From the NCBI GenBank assembly GCA_024640625.1, contig JAHEER010000001.1, forward strand, positions 110,317 through 174,316: a stretch of 64,000 nt of DNA, read 5' to 3'. The notes under the pieces were generated by a model that saw only the letters and a program-made list of their open reading frames with translations, was not told the DNA's origin and did no database searches. This document shows, piece after piece, positions 61,232 through 64,000 of the stretch (position 1 is its first letter; each line of letters starts with the position of its first letter). Made by a program: the position numbers and the translations under genes. This DNA comes from Desulfobulbaceae bacterium. GTDB lineage: Bacteria > Desulfobacterota > Desulfobulbia > Desulfobulbales > Desulfocapsaceae.

Positions 61232-61618
61232 ATGGCAGACAAGAAGCTGATCCTTTTGGTAGATGACGATCCTGATTTCGTCGAAGCGGTTCGCGTCATT
61301 GTCGAAAACGGCGGCTACGAGGTCGAGGTCGCATACGACGGCCAGGAAGGACTGGAAGCGGTGGCCGAGCGCAAACCGGATCTAATCGTGCTCGATGTCA
61401 TGATGCCGGTAATGAACGGTCATGAGGCCTGTGCCAAGCTCAAGGGCAGTGAGGAGACGGCGGACATTCCGATTATTCTGCTGACCGCGGTGGCCGACCG
61501 GGTCACCACCTCCACCTATACCCATCGAGATATGCTGGAATCAGAGGCCGAGGACTATATGCCCAAGCCGGTTGAGCCGGGTGAGCTGCTGGAACGAATT
61601 CAAAGCTGGGTAAGCTGA
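61232..61618 (+). CDS. Single-domain response regulator
   Basis: The 128-residue protein is a stand-alone CheY-type receiver: acidic pocket DDD at residues 11-13, phosphoacceptor Asp55 in LIVLDVMMP, a Thr in ILLTAVADR and Lys in MPKPVEP. There is no output domain, so it acts as a phosphorelay carrier or through protein contacts. TAAGGAGG precedes the ATG. It lies 38 bases after metF and 89 before the receiver-kinase, so it is probably part of the same transcript and a partner of the kinases at 52522 and 61708. Confidence 0.94.
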   Translation: MADKKLILLVDDDPDFVEAVRVIVENGGYEVEVAYDGQEGLEAVAERKPDLIVLDVMMPVMNGHEACAKLKGSEETADIPIILLTAVADRVTTSTYTHRDMLESEAEDYMPKPVEPGELLERIQSWVS

Positions 61619-61707
61619 GCCGCGGTGCTGCAGTCCTGGCTTCAGCTGCCTGCAGGCCCACACACAGGCGCGGTCAGGTCTGAAACAACAAGAACCGGAG
61701 CAGGTCT

Positions 61708-63201
61708 ATGGACGCGTTGCGTGTATTGATCATCGACGACGAAAAGGTAATCCGTGACGGAGTCGAACGGTCTCTGGCCGGTAAGAATTATCAGATCGCC
61801 AAGGCCGAAAGCGGGGAGGTAGGCATAGAGATGATCGAGCAGAACGGCTATGATGTCGTGCTGCTCGATCTGATGATGCCTGGCATCGACGGTTTTGGGG
61901 TGCTGGACTGGATCAAGGAACATCGGCCGCAGATCGAAGTGATCGTCATCACAGGTTTTGCCACCGTTTCCAAGGCGGTGACGGCGATGAAGCAGGGCGC
62001 CTTCGATTTTGTCGGTAAACCCTTCACCCCGGATTACATACGTATCGTTGTCAAGCGGGCGGTGGAAAAGATCAGTCTCGAGACTGAAGCACGCAGCTTG
62101 CGCGAAGAGCGCATTTTAAGTATGGAGGCGATCCAGAATGAGCAGAGTCTGCTGAAAACGGTATTCGGCTGCATGGTGGAAGCCGTTCTGATCACCGATC
62201 CCGAGTCAGTGGTTGTCCATCACAATCCCGCAGCGATTAAAATGCTCGATATTCAGACCGATCCGGTGATCGGCAAGCCGCTGTCCGTTTCAATCAACGA
62301 CATGGCTGCGGTACAAATGGTCCGCGAAGCAATTGCCGATAATCGGGTCGTCACCCGCGAGTTTGCCCCGGGCACGGTTTCCAGACGGTACCTCAGGGCC
62401 CATTGCGCCCCGGTGATTTCCTCGACCAGCGACGGCAACAAGGTGCTCGGGTCGGTGACCACTTTCGAGGATGTATCGACCCACAAGGAAATCGACAAGA
62501 TGAAGTCCGAATTCGTTGCCATGGTCGCCCATGAGCTGAAATCGCCCTTGGCCTCCATCGAACAGATGATCTATGCCCTGCAGATCAACTGCAAGTATGA
62601 AGAAGCCAATAACTGCAACCGGCTGCACGGCCGGATGACGGTGCGCACCAAAGATCTGCTCAGGCTCATAGAGAACCTTCTCAACCTTTCCAAGCTGGAA
62701 AGCGGTACCGTCGTATTCAACCTGGAGCGCACCAACGGGCACGAAATAATAAAAGATATCCTGGAAGTGGCCGGGCCTCAGGCAGAGGCCAAGGAAATCT
62801 CGGTTCATTTCAATCCCTGTGCAGAAGACTGGTGGTTTAATGTCGATTATGACCACATGCGCACCGCCATTATGAACGTCGTTTCCAACGCGGTGAAGTA
62901 TACTCCGGAAGGAGGAGATATACGGATCACGACTTCAGTGTCCGGCGGCTTTGTCAATCTGGTATTCCAAGATTCGGGAATCGGGATCCCCAAAGACGAT
63001 CTGCCCCATATCTTCGATCGCTTCTACCGGGTCAAGGGAAAAGCCACCAGGCATATTACCGGCTCCGGGCTCGGGCTTTCCCTGGTGAAAGAGGTGGTGG
63101 AAGCCCATCAGGGCTACATAGATGTCCGCTCGGATCCAGAAAACGGCACCACGTTCATGCTCAGTTTTCCCATTGTCGAAATGGCCGGAAGCGTGGCCTG
63201 A
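61708..63201 (+). CDS. Receiver-PAS-histidine kinase hybrid
   Basis: The 497-residue protein has an N-terminal receiver (Asp54 in VVLLDLMMP, DDEK at 10-13), a PAS-like domain (about 145-260, LITDPESVVVHHN), HisKA with H275 in MVAHELKSPLASI, and a HATPase domain (NVVSNAVKYTPEGG, DSGIGIPKDDLPHIF, GSGLGLSLV). No membrane helix is seen. Having the receiver in front suggests it accepts phosphate from another kinase, such as the one at 52522, and then signals onward. It closes the operon. Confidence 0.93.
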   Translation: MDALRVLIIDDEKVIRDGVERSLAGKNYQIAKAESGEVGIEMIEQNGYDVVLLDLMMPGIDGFGVLDWIKEHRPQIEVIVITGFATVSKAVTAMKQGAFDFVGKPFTPDYIRIVVKRAVEKISLETEARSLREERILSMEAIQNEQSLLKTVFGCMVEAVLITDPESVVVHHNPAAIKMLDIQTDPVIGKPLSVSINDMAAVQMVREAIADNRVVTREFAPGTVSRRYLRAHCAPVISSTSDGNKVLGSVTTFEDVSTHKEIDKMKSEFVAMVAHELKSPLASIEQMIYALQINCKYEEANNCNRLHGRMTVRTKDLLRLIENLLNLSKLESGTVVFNLERTNGHEIIKDILEVAGPQAEAKEISVHFNPCAEDWWFNVDYDHMRTAIMNVVSNAVKYTPEGGDIRITTSVSGGFVNLVFQDSGIGIPKDDLPHIFDRFYRVKGKATRHITGSGLGLSLVKEVVEAHQGYIDVRSDPENGTTFMLSFPIVEMAGSVA

Positions 63202-63324
63202 AGCGGCAGTAGCTACTGCTGCTTTCCTTCCGCCCCGCGGGTGTAGAGACCGCTCGCTTGTTTTTTCTCCGGGCAAGCTACGCCGAACTTCGGCTTCTCT
63301 TCGTGGGCAGCTAACTCCAGGCAG

Positions 63325-63696
63325 CTATACCCTGTGGACCGAGAGAAAATTCTGAAGTCTGTCAATCTGAGGGTAGTGTCGCGGGAAAAACTCAAAGCCG
63401 AACTCGTAATAGCCGGTACCCGAGTCTGAAGCGCTGCTCAGCAGGTTGTCACTGCACCTGGTCATTCTTCCACTGAGATCGCTTAACTCAAGATGGTCGT
63501 CCGAGCCGAACAGTTCGATGTTGTCCAACATACCGATGGTACAGTGCACGGGTGAAACCGAGACGCAGCGCACGCCTCCCTGACTGATGTCCATCACCTG
63601 CGCCATACCGATTAAATTGTTTCTATCCGAAAAGAGCAAGCCGCTCTCTAAGGTAAATCGACTGAAACGCCTTCTTTCTTTGAAACGGGATTTCAT
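63325..63696 (-). CDS. PilZ-domain protein
   Basis: The 123-residue protein is a single PilZ domain. The N-terminal KERRRFSRF fits the RxxxR c-di-GMP-binding motif, DISQGGVRCVS fits D/NxSxxG, and ELSDLSGRM and YYEFGFEF form the later strands. It probably binds cyclic di-GMP and regulates a partner by contact. AGGAGGG precedes the ATG. It converges on the receiver-kinase gene and seems unrelated to the MTHFR operon; other c-di-GMP proteins are encoded at 17630 and 27091. Confidence 0.88.
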   Translation of the reverse strand: MKSRFKERRRFSRFTLESGLLFSDRNNLIGMAQVMDISQGGVRCVSVSPVHCTIGMLDNIELFGSDDHLELSDLSGRMTRCSDNLLSSASDSGTGYYEFGFEFFPRHYPQIDRLQNFLSVHRV

Positions 63697-64000
63697 AACA
63701 ATCCCTCCTGCTGAATGTAGAACTGAAGAAACCCATTTGGGAATGGATGACTAATACATTATACCTGTGGGCAGCTCGGGTCAAGAAAATACCACAATGT
63801 GGTACTATCTAAACGTTAACTAATAAAAATTTAACGAATAAATAACGACTTGCGAGACAGCCAAATTCCTTTTCATCCTGGTGGGTAAGTACCCACAGCC
63901 GGGATTGTCCGAGAGATGGCCCAAAGGATTGATGGCGTATTTGCAGCACCCCATACGACAGTTTTGGTTTGCAGGAGGAGGGAGTTAGCGCGGCCTCTGT
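63697..64000. other. Upstream region of the PilZ gene, to the window edge
   Basis: No gene is seen. The region holds a perfect 15-bp dyad TACCACA-A-TGTGGTA at 63790-63804, about 95-110 bp upstream of the PilZ start, which looks like an operator, and a GTGGGT/ACCCAC hairpin at 63881-63896. It does not match the GEMM (c-di-GMP) riboswitch pattern. AGGAGGAGGG near 63975 may be the SD of a gene beyond the edge. Confidence 0.4.

Noticed and set aside
63860..63960. Possible c-di-GMP riboswitch upstream of the PilZ gene
   Set aside because: The GEMM core and tetraloop-receptor pattern are absent; only a short GTGGGT/ACCCAC hairpin is present.

Overview
The window reads as chromosomal DNA of a strictly anaerobic Desulfobacterota (deltaproteobacterial) sulfate reducer, most like the Desulfobulbales/Desulfobacterales. 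The basis is gene content: 2-oxoacid:ferredoxin oxidoreductase, a monofunctional nickel CO dehydrogenase, HdrABC-MvhD with MetV/MetF, rubrerythrin, an acetate symporter, DUF3786 and C_GCAxxG_C_C proteins, and many PAS/PilZ/HD-GYP signalling proteins. No rRNA, tRNA, CRISPR array, insertion sequence or prophage was seen. Two decayed gene fragments are present.

Layout. 1-3813 (minus): korB (cut by the window edge), korA and a GltD-like flavoprotein. 4089-5924: ilvD behind an attenuator-like hairpin. 6067-8571: a PilT/PilU ATPase, a zinc-ribbon protein and a rhodanese. 8662-11528: rpsA with a structured leader, ihfB and a YciO/TsaC-like protein. 11715-16418: guaB, guaA, a NYN nuclease-like protein and an MscS channel. 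16512-20815: a NahK-like kinase, a PilZ protein, tgt and yajC. 20891-24715 (minus): azlCD, a YigZ remnant, a Yip1 protein, and an acetate-type symporter with its DUF485 partner, preceded by a promoter carrying a TetR-type operator. 25367-34319: cobO, a CoA transferase, an HD-GYP protein, a 975-residue Cache-PAS-PAS-CBS-nucleotidyltransferase, a nitroreductase, a pRiA4b-like protein, OsmC, an SbmA-like transporter and a quinone reductase stub. 34379-38574 (minus): a polar amino acid ABC transporter with an M14-type deacylase. 38963-45282: citrate synthase, rubrerythrin, ferredoxin, a degenerate YchF-like protein, a SAF oxidoreductase with a C_GCAxxG_C_C protein, and two unknown small genes. 45635-51068: cooS, DUF3786, an EamA exporter, a hydroxyacid dehydrogenase and a zinc-ribbon/HD-like protein.

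The most notable region is 51643-63201. A second MTHFR-like protein, a PAS histidine kinase, HdrC, HdrB, a giant HdrA, MvhD, MetV, MetF, a response regulator and a receiver-PAS-kinase lie head to tail with overlapping or closely spaced genes. MvhD has an in-frame TGA where the family has a conserved cysteine-like position, with homology on both sides and a bSECIS-like hairpin, so it is very probably a selenoprotein. The set looks like an electron-bifurcating methylene-tetrahydrofolate reductase of the Wood-Ljungdahl pathway with its own two-component signalling. Together with CooS, the Kor complex and citrate synthase it fits an organism that oxidises acetyl units, or fixes CO2, through the methyl branch.
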